Positions 1-8,561 of a stretch of 64,000 nucleotides of DNA are shown piece after piece. This DNA comes from Oceanicella actignis. GTDB lineage: Bacteria > Pseudomonadota > Alphaproteobacteria > Rhodobacterales > Rhodobacteraceae. Below the pieces are notes generated by a model. That model saw only the letters and a list, made by a program, of their open reading frames with translations, was not told where the DNA came from and ran no database searches. Location: NCBI RefSeq assembly GCF_008124525.1, contig NZ_VNHJ01000007.1, positions 1 through 64,000 on the forward strand. Reading direction: 5' to 3'. Every line of letters begins with the position of its first letter. Position 1 is the stretch's first letter. The position numbers and the translations under genes were made by a program.

Positions 1-467
1 GCGCAGGCCAGCATCGCATAGGCCGCCGCCGGGATCATCGGCAGATACAGCACCACCCGGTCGCCCTTCGACACCCCCATCGCCCGCAGAACGTTCGCAA
101 AGCGGCACACCTGGCGGTGAAGCTCGGCGTAGGTGATGTGTTCGCTCACTCCCGGATCGTCCGATTCCCAGATGATCGCCGTCTGATCCGCCCGCTCCTT
201 CAGGTGACGGTCCACGCAGTTCGCGCACACGTTCAGCGTCCCGTCCTCGAACCAGCGGATCGACACGTCGGGATACGCGAAGGACGTGTTCTTCACCTTC
301 GTATACGGCCGGATCCAGTCCAGCCGACGGCCATGCTCGCCCCAGAAAACCTCGGGATCCGAGATCGAGCGCGCATACATCCGCTCGTAGCCCGCCGCGT
401 CGACATGCGCCCGCGACGATATCTCGGGCGGAATCGGGTAGATCCTGGGTTCGGTGGTCTCGCTCAT
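1..467 (-). CDS. acs: Acetyl-CoA synthetase, N-terminal part (gene runs off the window)
   Basis: This is the first 155 codons of an AMP-forming acyl-CoA synthetase; the rest lies outside the window. Reading the minus strand gives a protein starting [16 protein letters not shown]. It then shows the ACS N-terminal cap with [11 protein letters not shown], a [12 protein letters not shown] stretch and the [18 protein letters not shown] segment, all typical of acetyl-CoA synthetase. The family ligates acetate to CoA using ATP. The start at 467 is supported by a GGAGGAA ribosome site about five bases upstream. The catalytic core and acetylation-site lysine are not in view, so propionyl-CoA or acetoacetyl-CoA synthetase cannot be fully excluded. 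Confidence 0.88.
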   Translation of the reverse strand, partial: MSETTEPRIYPIPPEISSRAHVDAAGYERMYARSISDPEVFWGEHGRRLDWIRPYTKVKNTSFAYPDVSIRWFEDGTLNVCANCVDRHLKERADQTAIIWESDDPGVSEHITYAELHRQVCRFANVLRAMGVSKGDRVVLYLPMIPAAAYAMLAC

Positions 468-543
468 CAGGGTTCCTCCGGTCTGCGGTCTGAAGCGCCG
501 CGGGCGGGCGCGGCGTCGGCGCGCCCGGCCCTGTTGACCCGAG

Positions 544-610
544 GTCATAGCACAATTCGCAAAGAAATGCGCAACTTTCTGACCCTGAACGATTTTTTTG
601 TAAATTTACA
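544..610 (-). promoter_or_regulatory. acs control region with TTCGCAAA-type repeats and a TGTAAATTTACA palindrome
   Basis: The region upstream of acs is A+T-rich against very G+C-rich surroundings. On the minus strand a TTGCGC (569-574) and TATGAC (544-549) pair could be -35/-10 boxes, though the spacing of 19 is long. Between them sit TTCGCAAA (556-563) and TGCGCAA (568-574), spaced 12 bases apart. A perfect 12-bp palindrome TGTAAATTTACA lies at 599-610. Short-chain acyl-CoA regulators of the RamB/ScfR/PccR type are known to bind TTTGCAAA-like boxes, so acetate or propionate control is a reasonable inference, not shown. Confidence 0.35.
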
Positions 611-621
611 TACCGATGCGA

Positions 622-645
622 CGTCAAGAATGTGAATTCTTGACG
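622..645 (-). terminator. 10-bp stem hairpin just after the AEC transporter gene
   Basis: CGTCAAGAAT and ATTCTTGACG form a perfect 10-bp stem around a GTGA loop, eight bases beyond the AEC transporter stop codon on the minus strand. There is no run of T residues directly after it, so it may act as a transcript-end stabiliser or an operator for acs, not as a classical intrinsic terminator. Confidence 0.45.
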
Positions 646-652
646 CGCCGGT

Positions 653-1597
653 TCAGAATCCCGCCGCCTCGAGCGCGAACAGCCAGAACGACGCCGTCGC
701 CACCGAAGCCGCCGTCGCCATCAGCACCGTCGAGGCCGCCACCGCCGTCGCGCGCTGATACATCGCCGCGAAGACATAGGCGTTGATCCCCGGCGCCATG
801 GCCGCCGTCACCACCGCCGAGCGCACGAACTCGACCGGCAGCGCGAACACCCATCCCGACAATACAAGGGCGATGGCCGGATGCACCAGCAGCGACAGGA
901 CCGAGACCATGATCCCCTCGCCCAGCCCGCCGCGGATCGCATAGCGCGTCAGCGCGCCGCCCAGCCCGAACAGCGCCGCCGGAAGCGCCGCGCGCGCCAG
1001 CATCTCGACCCCCGCCAGCGCCGGCTCGGGCAAGGCGAAGCCGCTCGCATTCGCCGCCAGCCCCAGCGCCAGGCCGATGGTCAGCGCGTTGCGGAACATC
1101 GTCCCCGCCACGGCGCGCAGGGTCGCCGCGACGCCGCGTCCGTCGGCGCGCACGGTCTCCATCGCCAGGATGCCCACCAGATAGCATAGCGGCGCATGGA
1201 TCGAGATGATCACGTAGTTTCCCGCCACCGCATCCGCGCCATAGGCGCGCTGGGTGATCGGCAGCCCCAGCAGCAGCGAATTCGAGAACAGCGCCGCGAA
1301 GCCGATCGCGACGCTCTCGCCCGGGCGGCGGCCGAACAGCCGCCACGCCCCCAGCGCCCCCAGCGCGAAGCACAAGAGCGCCCCGGCGTAGAAGCTGACC
1401 AGAAGCCGCCAGTCGTATTGCGCGTGCAGGTCCAGCCGATACATGCCCAGGAACAGCAGGCACGGCACGCCGAAGCGCATGGCGAAGGCCAGCACCCCGT
1501 CCACATGCCCCGGCTGGAAGAAGTTGGCGCGCGCGGCGCCGTAGCCGCCGGCGACCACCACGAAGACCGGCAGGATGATGCGCAGGATGTCCAGCAT
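653..1597 (-). CDS. AEC (auxin efflux carrier) family transporter
   Basis: A 314-residue, almost wholly hydrophobic protein with about ten membrane segments arranged as two halves, the normal size and fold of the AEC/MleP family. The opening MLDILRIILPVFVVVAGGYG and the central GFAALFSNSLLLGLPI segment are characteristic. Bacterial members export or take up dicarboxylates such as malate or malonate; the substrate here is not readable. It is the last gene of a minus-strand run, eight bases after the PhnP-like hydrolase, so it is probably co-transcribed, though its job seems unrelated to the genes upstream. Confidence 0.85.
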   Translation of the reverse strand: MLDILRIILPVFVVVAGGYGAARANFFQPGHVDGVLAFAMRFGVPCLLFLGMYRLDLHAQYDWRLLVSFYAGALLCFALGALGAWRLFGRRPGESVAIGFAALFSNSLLLGLPITQRAYGADAVAGNYVIISIHAPLCYLVGILAMETVRADGRGVAATLRAVAGTMFRNALTIGLALGLAANASGFALPEPALAGVEMLARAALPAALFGLGGALTRYAIRGGLGEGIMVSVLSLLVHPAIALVLSGWVFALPVEFVRSAVVTAAMAPGINAYVFAAMYQRATAVAASTVLMATAASVATASFWLFALEAAGF

Positions 1598-1605
1598 CGC
1601 CGCCC

Positions 1606-2433
1606 TCAGGCGTCCGCCGCGGCGTCGGCCGGCGGGAAGGCGTCGGGAAAGACCAGCGTCATGCCGTCATGGGCGGGCTCGACATGGTCGGGCGTGCGCG
1701 CGGCGACCTCGTCATAGTCCATGTCGATGTGCATGTTGGTCAGCACCCCCCGCCGCACGCCGGCGCGGGCGATCCAGGACAGGGTCTTGTCCAGATGCGC
1801 GTGGGTGGGATGGGGCTTGTAGCGCAGCGCGTCCACGATCCAGGTGTCGGCGCCCTCGAGCGCGGCCCAGGCCTCGTCGGTCATCTCGTGCACGTCGGGC
1901 AGATAGACCGCCGGCCCGATGCGAAAGCCCAGCGCCGCGATCGCGCCGTGATCGACGGCGAAGGGACGGAAGGGAATCGGCCCGCCGGCGCCGTCGATGA
2001 CGAACGGCCCCTCGATGGTGCGCAGGTCGAGGATCGGCGGATAGGGCGAGCCCTCGGGCTGCACGAAGGCGTAGCCGAAGCGCCCGATCAGGGCGTTCTG
2101 CGTCTCGGGCGAGGCATAGACCGGCAGGCGCGCGCGGCGGTTGAAGACGATCATGCGCAGATCGTCGAGCCCGTGGACATGGTCGGCGTGCTCATGCGTG
2201 TAGAGCACCGCGTCCAGCAGCCCCACCCCTGCATCCAGCAGCTGCCGGCGCAGGTCGGGCGAGGTGTCGATCAGCACCCGCGTGACGCCCTGCGGCCCCT
2301 CGCGCTCGACCAGCAGCGAGCAGCGCAGCCGCTCGTTGCGCGGGTTGGTCGGGTCGCACGCCCCCCACAGCCCGCCAAGGCGCGGCACGCCCCCCGACGA
2401 ACCGCACCCCAGGATGCGCAGGCGCAGGGTCAT
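1606..2433 (-). CDS. PhnP-like metallo-beta-lactamase fold hydrolase
   Basis: A 275-residue metallo-beta-lactamase fold protein. It begins with the beta strand MTLRLRILGCGSSGGVP, which is typical of PhnP (phosphoribosyl 1,2-cyclic phosphate phosphodiesterase) and relatives. The metal-binding THEHADH motif lies at residues 79-85, followed by HGLDD. Further ligands are in AVDHGAIAA and YLPDVHEM, and a C-terminal histidine is in TNMHIDMDY. Its start overlaps the tatD stop by 4 bp (ATGA), the arrangement usual in Rhodobacterales, where the pair sits after holB. No phn genes are nearby, so a phosphonate role is not implied; the real substrate is unknown. Confidence 0.85.
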   Translation of the reverse strand: MTLRLRILGCGSSGGVPRLGGLWGACDPTNPRNERLRCSLLVEREGPQGVTRVLIDTSPDLRRQLLDAGVGLLDAVLYTHEHADHVHGLDDLRMIVFNRRARLPVYASPETQNALIGRFGYAFVQPEGSPYPPILDLRTIEGPFVIDGAGGPIPFRPFAVDHGAIAALGFRIGPAVYLPDVHEMTDEAWAALEGADTWIVDALRYKPHPTHAHLDKTLSWIARAGVRRGVLTNMHIDMDYDEVAARTPDHVEPAHDGMTLVFPDAFPPADAAADA

Positions 2434-3239
2434 GCCGTGGCCTCCTGCGGCGCCCAGGCGGCGGCCTTGGCGAAGAGGCGCTCGAAATTGGCGGTGGTCG
2501 CGGCGGCGAACGCCTCGAGCGACAGGCCGAACAGCTCGGCCCCCACCTGCGCCGTCAGCGCCACATGGGCCGGCTCGTTGCGTTTGCCCCGATGCGGCGG
2601 CGGCGCCAGGTAGGGCGCGTCGGTCTCGACCAGGATGCGGTCGAGCGGCGCGTCGCGGAAGATGGCGCGCAGCGCGTCGCTGCGCTTGAAGGCGGCGATG
2701 CCGGACATGGACAGGTGGAAACCCAGCGACAGGGCCTCTTCGGCCAGCGCCCGGCCCGACGAGAAGCAGTGCATCACGCAGCCGAAGGCGCCGGCGGCGC
2801 GCTCTTCGCGCAGCACGCGCGCCACGTCCTCGTCGGCGTCGCGCGCGTGGATGATCAGCGGCAGCCCGGTGCGGCGCGCCGCCTCGGCATGCACGCGCAG
2901 GCTTTCGATCTGGGCGTCGCGCGTGTCGGCCGAATAGTGCAGGTCGATGCCCGTCTCGCCGATGCCGACCATCTTGGGGTGGCGCGCCAGCGCGACCAGC
3001 GCCTCGACCGTGGCCTCGGGCGAGCGGCCGACATTCATCGGGTGGACCCCGACGGCGTAGAAGACCGGGGCGTGCTCCTCGGCGATGGCGCGCACGCGCG
3101 GCTCCTGGTCGAGACGGGTGCAGATGCTGACCATCCGCGTCACCCCCGCCGCCTGCGCGCGCTCGATCACCTGAGGCAGGTCGTCGGCGAAGTCGGGAAA
3201 GTCGAGGTGGCAGTGGCTGTCCGCAAGGACGGGAGGCAT
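2430..3239 (-). CDS. tatD: TatD family deoxyribonuclease
   Basis: A 269-residue TIM-barrel metal-dependent hydrolase. The signature HxH is at residues 9-11 (DSHCHLDF). GETGIDLHYS carries a metal-ligand glutamate, and VMHCFSSG and VETDAPYLAP complete the active site. TatD/YcfH enzymes are 3'-5' exonucleases and are also linked to D-aminoacyl-tRNA or DNA-repair roles. It follows holB by about 50 bases and overlaps the next gene by 4 bp, so it is part of the tmk-holB-tatD transcript that is widespread in bacteria. Cytoplasmic, with no signal peptide. Confidence 0.93.
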   Translation of the reverse strand: MPPVLADSHCHLDFPDFADDLPQVIERAQAAGVTRMVSICTRLDQEPRVRAIAEEHAPVFYAVGVHPMNVGRSPEATVEALVALARHPKMVGIGETGIDLHYSADTRDAQIESLRVHAEAARRTGLPLIIHARDADEDVARVLREERAAGAFGCVMHCFSSGRALAEEALSLGFHLSMSGIAAFKRSDALRAIFRDAPLDRILVETDAPYLAPPPHRGKRNEPAHVALTAQVGAELFGLSLEAFAAATTANFERLFAKAAAWAPQEATA

Positions 3240-3290
3240 GGGCGGCTCCGGCGTTCGTGACCCGATGCGCGGCGGCGCCGGCTTGCGGCG

Positions 3291-4424
3291 TCAGGCCTGC
3301 CGCGCCGCGCGGGCGGCGGCGGCGTCAAGCGCCAGCAAGGTATCGAGCATGATCTGCGCCGGGTCAAGATTGACCGCGCGCGCCGCGCGCGCGCGCGCCG
3401 GCGCCGTCATGGCCGCCTCGGCCCAGATGCGCGCGCGCGCCTCGCCGCCGCCCAGCCGCCGATGCAGGGCCTCTTCCTCGGGCGTCGCCGCTTCGGGCGC
3501 CGCGCCCAGCGCAGCGCCGCGCGCCAGCCGCGCCAGCAGCAGCGCCAGAAGGCGCAGCGCGGCGTCGAAGCGTTCCTCGCCCGCGGGGCCGGCGCACTCG
3601 GCCGCAAGGCGCTGCATCTCGACCCGGTCCATGCCCGGCGCGCCGGCCAGGAGCCGCGCCAGGCGCCGGAACAGCGCCGGTCCGTCGGCCGCGCGCAGCC
3701 GCAGCGCCTCGCCCGCCGAGCCGGCCGCCAGCGCCGCCAGCGTCGCCGCCTCGTCCGAGGCAGGATCCAGCCCGATCGCGCGCGCCAGCGGCTCGGCCGC
3801 CAGAGGCCGCAGCGCCAAGCGGCGGCAGCGCGAGCGGATGGTGGGCAACAGCCCCGCCGGCGCGTGGCTGACCAGCAGGAACAGGCTGCGCGCGGGCGGC
3901 TCCTCGATCAGCTTGAGCAGCGCGTTGGCGGCGCTGGGGTTCAGGTCGTCGGCCGAATCCACGATCGCCGCCCGCCAGCCGCCATCGGCGGCGGTGCGGC
4001 GGAACAGCTCGGCCATGGCGCGGGCGTCCTCGACCACGATCTGCGCGCGCAGGCGCTTGCGCGCCGGGTCCCAGCCGCGGCGCAAGAGCCGCAGCCGCGG
4101 CTCGGCCAGCGCCGCGGCGCGGCGAAAGACCGGATGCGCGGGATCGAGCGCCAGGCTGTCGGGCGCCGGCCCCTCGGCGCCGCCTTCGGACCAGGCCAGC
4201 ACCGCCCGCGCGATGCGCCAGGCCAGCGTGGCCTTGCCGACGCCGCGCGGCCCCTCGAGCAGCCAGGCGTGGTGCAGACGCCCGCCGCGCCAGGCGTCCA
4301 GAAAGGCGCGCTCGGCGGCCTCCTGCCCGAACAGCGCGACCGCCTCGCGCGGGTGGGGGGCGCCCTCGACCCGGTCGGGCTCGGGCGGGGCGGCCTCGGG
4401 CTCGATCTCGGCCGGGCGCCTCAT
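3291..4424 (-). CDS. holB: DNA polymerase III delta-prime subunit
   Basis: A 377-residue AAA+ protein of the clamp-loader complex that loads the sliding clamp onto primed DNA. A Walker A loop GPRGVGKA is at residues 58-65. The ALLKLIEEPP segment is diagnostic, and TIRSRCRRL carries the sensor SRC motif. The zinc-binding cysteines seen in many delta-prime proteins are not evident, as in other alphaproteobacteria. The ATG at 4424 overlaps the tmk stop by 4 bp. The protein is rich in Ala and Arg, in keeping with the genome's composition. Confidence 0.93.
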   Translation of the reverse strand: MRRPAEIEPEAAPPEPDRVEGAPHPREAVALFGQEAAERAFLDAWRGGRLHHAWLLEGPRGVGKATLAWRIARAVLAWSEGGAEGPAPDSLALDPAHPVFRRAAALAEPRLRLLRRGWDPARKRLRAQIVVEDARAMAELFRRTAADGGWRAAIVDSADDLNPSAANALLKLIEEPPARSLFLLVSHAPAGLLPTIRSRCRRLALRPLAAEPLARAIGLDPASDEAATLAALAAGSAGEALRLRAADGPALFRRLARLLAGAPGMDRVEMQRLAAECAGPAGEERFDAALRLLALLLARLARGAALGAAPEAATPEEEALHRRLGGGEARARIWAEAAMTAPARARAARAVNLDPAQIMLDTLLALDAAAARAARQA

Positions 4425-5056
4425 GCGCGCGCCTCGAACAGCGGCGCCGCGGCGGCCCAGACGCGCGCGGCCACGGCCTCTTCGTCGCCCTCGGCGTCGA
4501 TCAGGCGGCAGCGGGCGGGGTTGGCGGCGGCCAGATCGCGGAAAGCGGCGCGCACCCGCGCCTGAAAGGCCAGGCCGAAGCGCTCGAAGCGCTCCTCGGC
4601 CGTGCCGCGGGCCAGGCCGCGCGTCAGCCCCGTGCGCGGCGCGATGTCGAGGATCAGCGTCAGATCGGGCTCGATCCCGATGGCCAGCGCATGCAGCGAA
4701 TCGGCCAGCTCGGCGCCGGCGCCGCGCACCACGCCCTGATAGACGCGGCTCGAATCGGCGAAGCGGTCGCACAGCACCACCGCCCCGCGCGCAAGCGCCG
4801 GCGCGATGGTGCGCTCGACGTGATCGCGCCGCGCGGCGTTGAAGAGCAGAAGCTCGGTCACCGCCGACCAGCGGGCCGGGTCGCCCTCGAGCACCAGGCG
4901 GCGGATCTCTTCGGCGCCCGGCGCGCCGCCCGGCTCGCGCGTCTCGACCACCTCGCGCCCCTGGGCGCGCAGGCGGACGGCCAGGCGGCGCAGCTGGGTC
5001 GTCTTGCCGGCGCCGTCGGCGCCCTCGAAGCTGAGGAACACGCCGCGCGCGCTCAC
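4421..5056 (-). CDS. tmk: Thymidylate kinase
   Basis: A 211-residue kinase that phosphorylates dTMP to dTDP. The P-loop EGADGAGKTT is at residues 11-20. TREPGG follows at about residue 39, and the DRF..SS motif (residues 97-103) binds the nucleotide; the lid region RGTAEERFE comes later. The start is GTG at 5056, overlapping the dacC stop (GTGA); no ATG fits the conserved N terminus. It sits between dacC and holB in an overlapping gene chain, so translation is probably coupled. Confidence 0.95.
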   Translation of the reverse strand: MSARGVFLSFEGADGAGKTTQLRRLAVRLRAQGREVVETREPGGAPGAEEIRRLVLEGDPARWSAVTELLLFNAARRDHVERTIAPALARGAVVLCDRFADSSRVYQGVVRGAGAELADSLHALAIGIEPDLTLILDIAPRTGLTRGLARGTAEERFERFGLAFQARVRAAFRDLAAANPARCRLIDAEGDEEAVAARVWAAAAPLFEARA

Positions 5057-6315
5057 CGCGCGCCCTCCGCGCCCTCGCCGGCGACATCCTCGGCCGCCTG
5101 GCTGAGCGCGCGCATGGCCCGGGCGAAGACAAGGCGCGCGGCGGCCTTGAAGCGCTCGGGGAAGCCGCCCTCGGGCACGGCTTCGGCCGCCACCACCGGG
5201 ACCTCGATGGGCGCCATGTCGGGGGCCTCGATCACCAGCCGCGCCACCTCCTGCCCCCTGGCCACGGGCGCCTCGAGCGGACCTTCGTAGACGATGCGCG
5301 CGCGCAGCTTGTCGCGCGCGCCCCAGGGCACGGTGGCGACCACGTCGCGCGCGACCGTCAGCGGCGCGCTGGGGCGCGCGCCCAGCCACACCTCGGCCTC
5401 GCCCAGGATCTGCCCGGCGGCGTAGAGCTTGCGGTTCACGAACTCGCGGAACGCCCATTTGACCAGGCGCTCGGCCTCGAGCGCGCGGGCCTTGGCGTCG
5501 GGCAGCCCGCCGATCATCAGGATCACGCGCCGGTCGCCGCGCCGGGCCGACCCGACCAGGCCGTAGCCGGCCTCTTCGGTGTGACCGGTCTTGAGCCCGT
5601 CGGCGCCGACATCGGCGAAGAGCAGCGGGTTGCGGTTGCGCTGGCGGATGCCTTCCCAGGTGAACTCGGTCTCGGCGAAGATGGGGTAGTATTGGGGGAA
5701 ATCCTCGATCAGCCGCTGCGCCAGGGTCACCAGATCGCGCGGGGTCATGCGCTGGCCCGGATCGGGCCATCCGGTGGCGTTGGCGAAATGCGATCCGCGC
5801 AGGCCCAGCTGCCGGGCGCGCTCGTTCATGCGCGCGGCGAAGGCCTCCTCCGAACCGGCCAGGCCCTCGGCCAGCACGACGCAGGCGTCGTTGCCCGACT
5901 GGACGATGACGCCGCGCAGAAGGTCGGCGACGCGGATCGCGTCGCCCTCGCGCGCGAACATCTTCGAGCCGCCCATGGCTGCCGCCCGCGCCGAGACGCG
6001 GAAGCGATCCTCCATGGACAGGCGGCCCTCGGCCAGCGCCTCGAAGACCATGTAGACGGTCATCAGCTTGGACATCGAGGCGGGCGGGATCGGAACGTCG
6101 GGGTCGCGCGCCAGAAGCTCGGCCCCCGTGCCCGCGTCGATCACCAGCGCGGCCCGCGCGGCGGTGTCGAGCGCGCGCGAGGGCGCGGCGGAGCCAAGCG
6201 CCAGCGCGGCGAACAGGGCCGCGGACAGGGTTGCGCGCAGGCTGGGGCGCAAGATGGGGCGCAGGCTGGGACGCGGCGGGCGGGAGGCGGCGGAGCGCGG
6301 CGTGGCGTCAGGCAT
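5053..6315 (-). CDS. dacC: D-alanyl-D-alanine carboxypeptidase (PBP5/6 type)
   Basis: A 420-residue periplasmic enzyme that trims the terminal D-Ala from peptidoglycan stem peptides. An Arg-rich N terminus leads to a hydrophobic signal segment at about residues 28-49 (cleavage near SRA-LD). The penicillin-binding motifs are all present: SMSK with Ser80/Lys83, SGN at 140-142 and KTG at 242-244 (LKTGHTEEAG). The C-terminal beta-rich PBP5_C region spans about 300-385, followed by a helix likely to anchor it to the membrane. The symbol dacC follows usual practice, but paralogues dacA/dacC cannot be separated here. Confidence 0.93.
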   Translation of the reverse strand: MPDATPRSAASRPPRPSLRPILRPSLRATLSAALFAALALGSAAPSRALDTAARAALVIDAGTGAELLARDPDVPIPPASMSKLMTVYMVFEALAEGRLSMEDRFRVSARAAAMGGSKMFAREGDAIRVADLLRGVIVQSGNDACVVLAEGLAGSEEAFAARMNERARQLGLRGSHFANATGWPDPGQRMTPRDLVTLAQRLIEDFPQYYPIFAETEFTWEGIRQRNRNPLLFADVGADGLKTGHTEEAGYGLVGSARRGDRRVILMIGGLPDAKARALEAERLVKWAFREFVNRKLYAAGQILGEAEVWLGARPSAPLTVARDVVATVPWGARDKLRARIVYEGPLEAPVARGQEVARLVIEAPDMAPIEVPVVAAEAVPEGGFPERFKAAARLVFARAMRALSQAAEDVAGEGAEGAR

Positions 6316-6345
6316 TGCGCTGTCCTTCTCGTGCGGCGGCGCCGG

Positions 6346-7839
6346 TCATCGGCGCACGCGCATGGCGTCGGGAAAGCCCGCGGCACGGGCAAGGTCCAGG
6401 GCGTCGCGCGCGGCGCCCTCCCGGGCGAAGGGGCCGAGCAGCAGACGCACCCAGCCGCCCTCGGGCGCGCCGACGCGCACCGGCAGCCCCTGGGCGGCGA
6501 AGCGGCGCGCGGCAGCCTCGGCGTTCGCCGGGTTGCGGAAGCTGGCCACCTGAACATACGGCCGTTCCGGCGCCTCGGCCAGATCCGGCGGCACGCCCGC
6601 CTGCGCGCCCTGCGGCGCGGCGGCGCCAGCCTTGGGCGGCGGCGCGCCGCGCGCCGTCTCGGCGCCGGACGCGGGCGCGGCGCGGCCCGGCGCCACGCCC
6701 GCGGGCGCGTCGGCGCGCAAGACGGCCCCGGGCGAGGCCGAAGCCGCCGCCGGCGACGCGATGGGCGGCGAGGAGGGCGACGGGGCGGGCGACGGGGCGG
6801 GCGAAGCGGCGGGGGACCGGCGAGGCGGGGCCGCGGCGCCTGCGCCCGTTCCGACCTCGATGGGGCGGGCGGCGCCAGCTTGCGCAGCCGTGGCGGGCGC
6901 CGGCGCCTCTTGCCTTGCCGGATCCGACGGCGCAGGGGCGGCTCCGGCGAGCGCGGGCGCGGCGGCCGCATCGCCCCCCGCCGTCCCGGCGCCGGCGGCC
7001 GATGGATGCGCGGCGGGCGACGCTCCGAGGGCCGAGCGCCCCGCCCCGGCCCGCGGCGCGCCCGCCGCCTTGGGCGCCTCGGCGCCCGGCCGCGCTTCGG
7101 CGTCAGGCGGCACGCCAGGGGCCTGCGCGCGCGCCTTGGCGACATCGCCCCCGCCCGCCTCCGCCCCCTCCTCGCCGGCCGCCCCGGCGCGCGCTCCCGA
7201 CGGGGCGGGCGCGAGCGCGGTCAGGCGCACGCGCGCCACCTGCCCCGGTTCGATCCCCAGCGCGCGCGCCGCCTCGGCCGAAAGCAGGATCGAGGGGCCC
7301 GCCAGCCATCCCTCGCGCCCCAACAGCGCGCCGTCCACGAAGGCGCCGCCGTCGAGATTGCGGATGCGCCCGCGCAGCGGACCGCGGATGCCCGGATGCG
7401 CCGCCCACACGCCGCCGAGCGAGGGCGCGCCGTCCCACAGCGTCAGCCCTTCGACGTCGAAGGCGGCGGGATCCTCGATCAGGGAGGCAGGGGCCAAGGG
7501 GGCGGCCGAGGCGGGGGCTTGCGACGACTCGCGCGACGACTCGGGCGGCGTCGAGGCCGGCGCGCCGCCCTCGCGCCCGTCGGCCGGCGATGGCGCCGCC
7601 GCCCCATCGCGCGCCGTCGCAAGGCTCGCCGCGCCCACCGCCGCGTCAAGCCCCGCCGCGCCCGCCGCGCCGGGCCGCAGGTCGGGCCGCACAGGCCCTG
7701 CGCCCGGCTGCGGCGCGCAGGCGGCGGCGAGCAGCGCCGCGCACGAGGCCAGGGCGCAGCGCCCCGGCGCGGCCCGCGCGCTGGGCCGGGCGCTGGGCCG
7801 GGCTGCGCCCGGCAAGGGGCTCGGCGCGCGCGCCCTCAC
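6346..7839 (-). CDS. SPOR-domain envelope protein with RlpA-like segment
   Basis: A 497-residue probable lipoprotein; the hydrophobic start ends in LLAAACAP, an imperfect lipobox. A folded segment at about 120-215 (LWDGAPSLGGVW ... IRNLDGGAFVDGALL ... SAEAARALGI) resembles the double-psi barrel of RlpA-type proteins. It is followed by about 200 residues of Ala/Pro/Gly low complexity. The C-terminal 75 residues form a SPOR domain (YVQVASFRNPANAEAAARRF), which binds denuded septal peptidoglycan. The GTG start overlaps the alaX stop. Its place before dacC suggests a cell-wall role. The catalytic residues of RlpA transglycosylases are not evident, so it may be structural. Confidence 0.78.
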   Translation of the reverse strand: MRARAPSPLPGAARPSARPSARAAPGRCALASCAALLAAACAPQPGAGPVRPDLRPGAAGAAGLDAAVGAASLATARDGAAAPSPADGREGGAPASTPPESSRESSQAPASAAPLAPASLIEDPAAFDVEGLTLWDGAPSLGGVWAAHPGIRGPLRGRIRNLDGGAFVDGALLGREGWLAGPSILLSAEAARALGIEPGQVARVRLTALAPAPSGARAGAAGEEGAEAGGGDVAKARAQAPGVPPDAEARPGAEAPKAAGAPRAGAGRSALGASPAAHPSAAGAGTAGGDAAAAPALAGAAPAPSDPARQEAPAPATAAQAGAARPIEVGTGAGAAAPPRRSPAASPAPSPAPSPSSPPIASPAAASASPGAVLRADAPAGVAPGRAAPASGAETARGAPPPKAGAAAPQGAQAGVPPDLAEAPERPYVQVASFRNPANAEAAARRFAAQGLPVRVGAPEGGWVRLLLGPFAREGAARDALDLARAAGFPDAMRVRR

Positions 7840-8561
7840 GGCTCCAGATGCAGATGGACGCGCCTGTTGCGGCGGCCCTTCTTCTCGATCTTGCCCAGAC
7901 GAACGCCCCCGATCAGCCCGGTGCGCGCCACATGCGTGCCGCCGCAGGGCTGAAGGTCGATCGGCGCCTCGGCCGGGCCGATGCGGATCAGGCGCACGCG
8001 CCCGGCGCCGACGGGCGGCCGCACGCTCATGGTCTTGACGAGGCCGGGATTGGCCGCGAGCTCTTCGTCCGAGATCCAGGTCTCGGTCACGGGGTGATCC
8101 TGCGCCACAAGCTCGCGCAGCCGCGCCTCGAGCGCGTCCCTGTCCTCGGGCGCCTCGGGCATGTCGAAATCAAGCCGCCCGCGATCGGCGGCGATCTGCC
8201 CGCCGGTCACCGGCAGCGGAATGACCACCGACAGCAGGTGCAGCGCCGTGTGCACCCGCATGTGGCCCAGGCGCCGCTCGGCGTCGAGGCGCTGCATCAC
8301 CTCGGCGCCCGGCGCGGGAACGGGGGCGCCGGGCTCGAGGATCAGAAGGCTTTCGTCGCGCCCCGCGCCCTTGAGCGTGTCGGCCACGCGCGCCGCCCCG
8401 CCCGCCCATTCGATGACCCCCGTATCGCCCGGCTGGCCGCCGCCGCGCGGATAGAAGATCGGAGCGTCGAGGACCACGCCCTCGGGGCCCGAGGCCAGCA
8501 CGCGGGCCGGCGCCTCGAACAGCTCGGGGCGCTGACGCCAGAGCGGCGCGGGCGCGCTCAT
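7836..8561 (-). CDS. Alanyl-tRNA editing protein (AlaX-like)
   Basis: A 241-residue free-standing editing domain related to the second half of alanyl-tRNA synthetase. These enzymes hydrolyse Ser-tRNA(Ala) or Gly-tRNA(Ala). The zinc ligands are visible: HTALH at residues 104-108, and CGGTH with Cys206 and His210. FYPRGGGQPGDTG near residue 37 is the conserved entry loop. The aminoacylation domain is absent. The ATG at 8561 overlaps the MscS gene stop by 4 bp, so it is translated from the channel transcript. Confidence 0.92.
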   Translation of the reverse strand: MSAPAPLWRQRPELFEAPARVLASGPEGVVLDAPIFYPRGGGQPGDTGVIEWAGGAARVADTLKGAGRDESLLILEPGAPVPAPGAEVMQRLDAERRLGHMRVHTALHLLSVVIPLPVTGGQIAADRGRLDFDMPEAPEDRDALEARLRELVAQDHPVTETWISDEELAANPGLVKTMSVRPPVGAGRVRLIRIGPAEAPIDLQPCGGTHVARTGLIGGVRLGKIEKKGRRNRRVHLHLEP

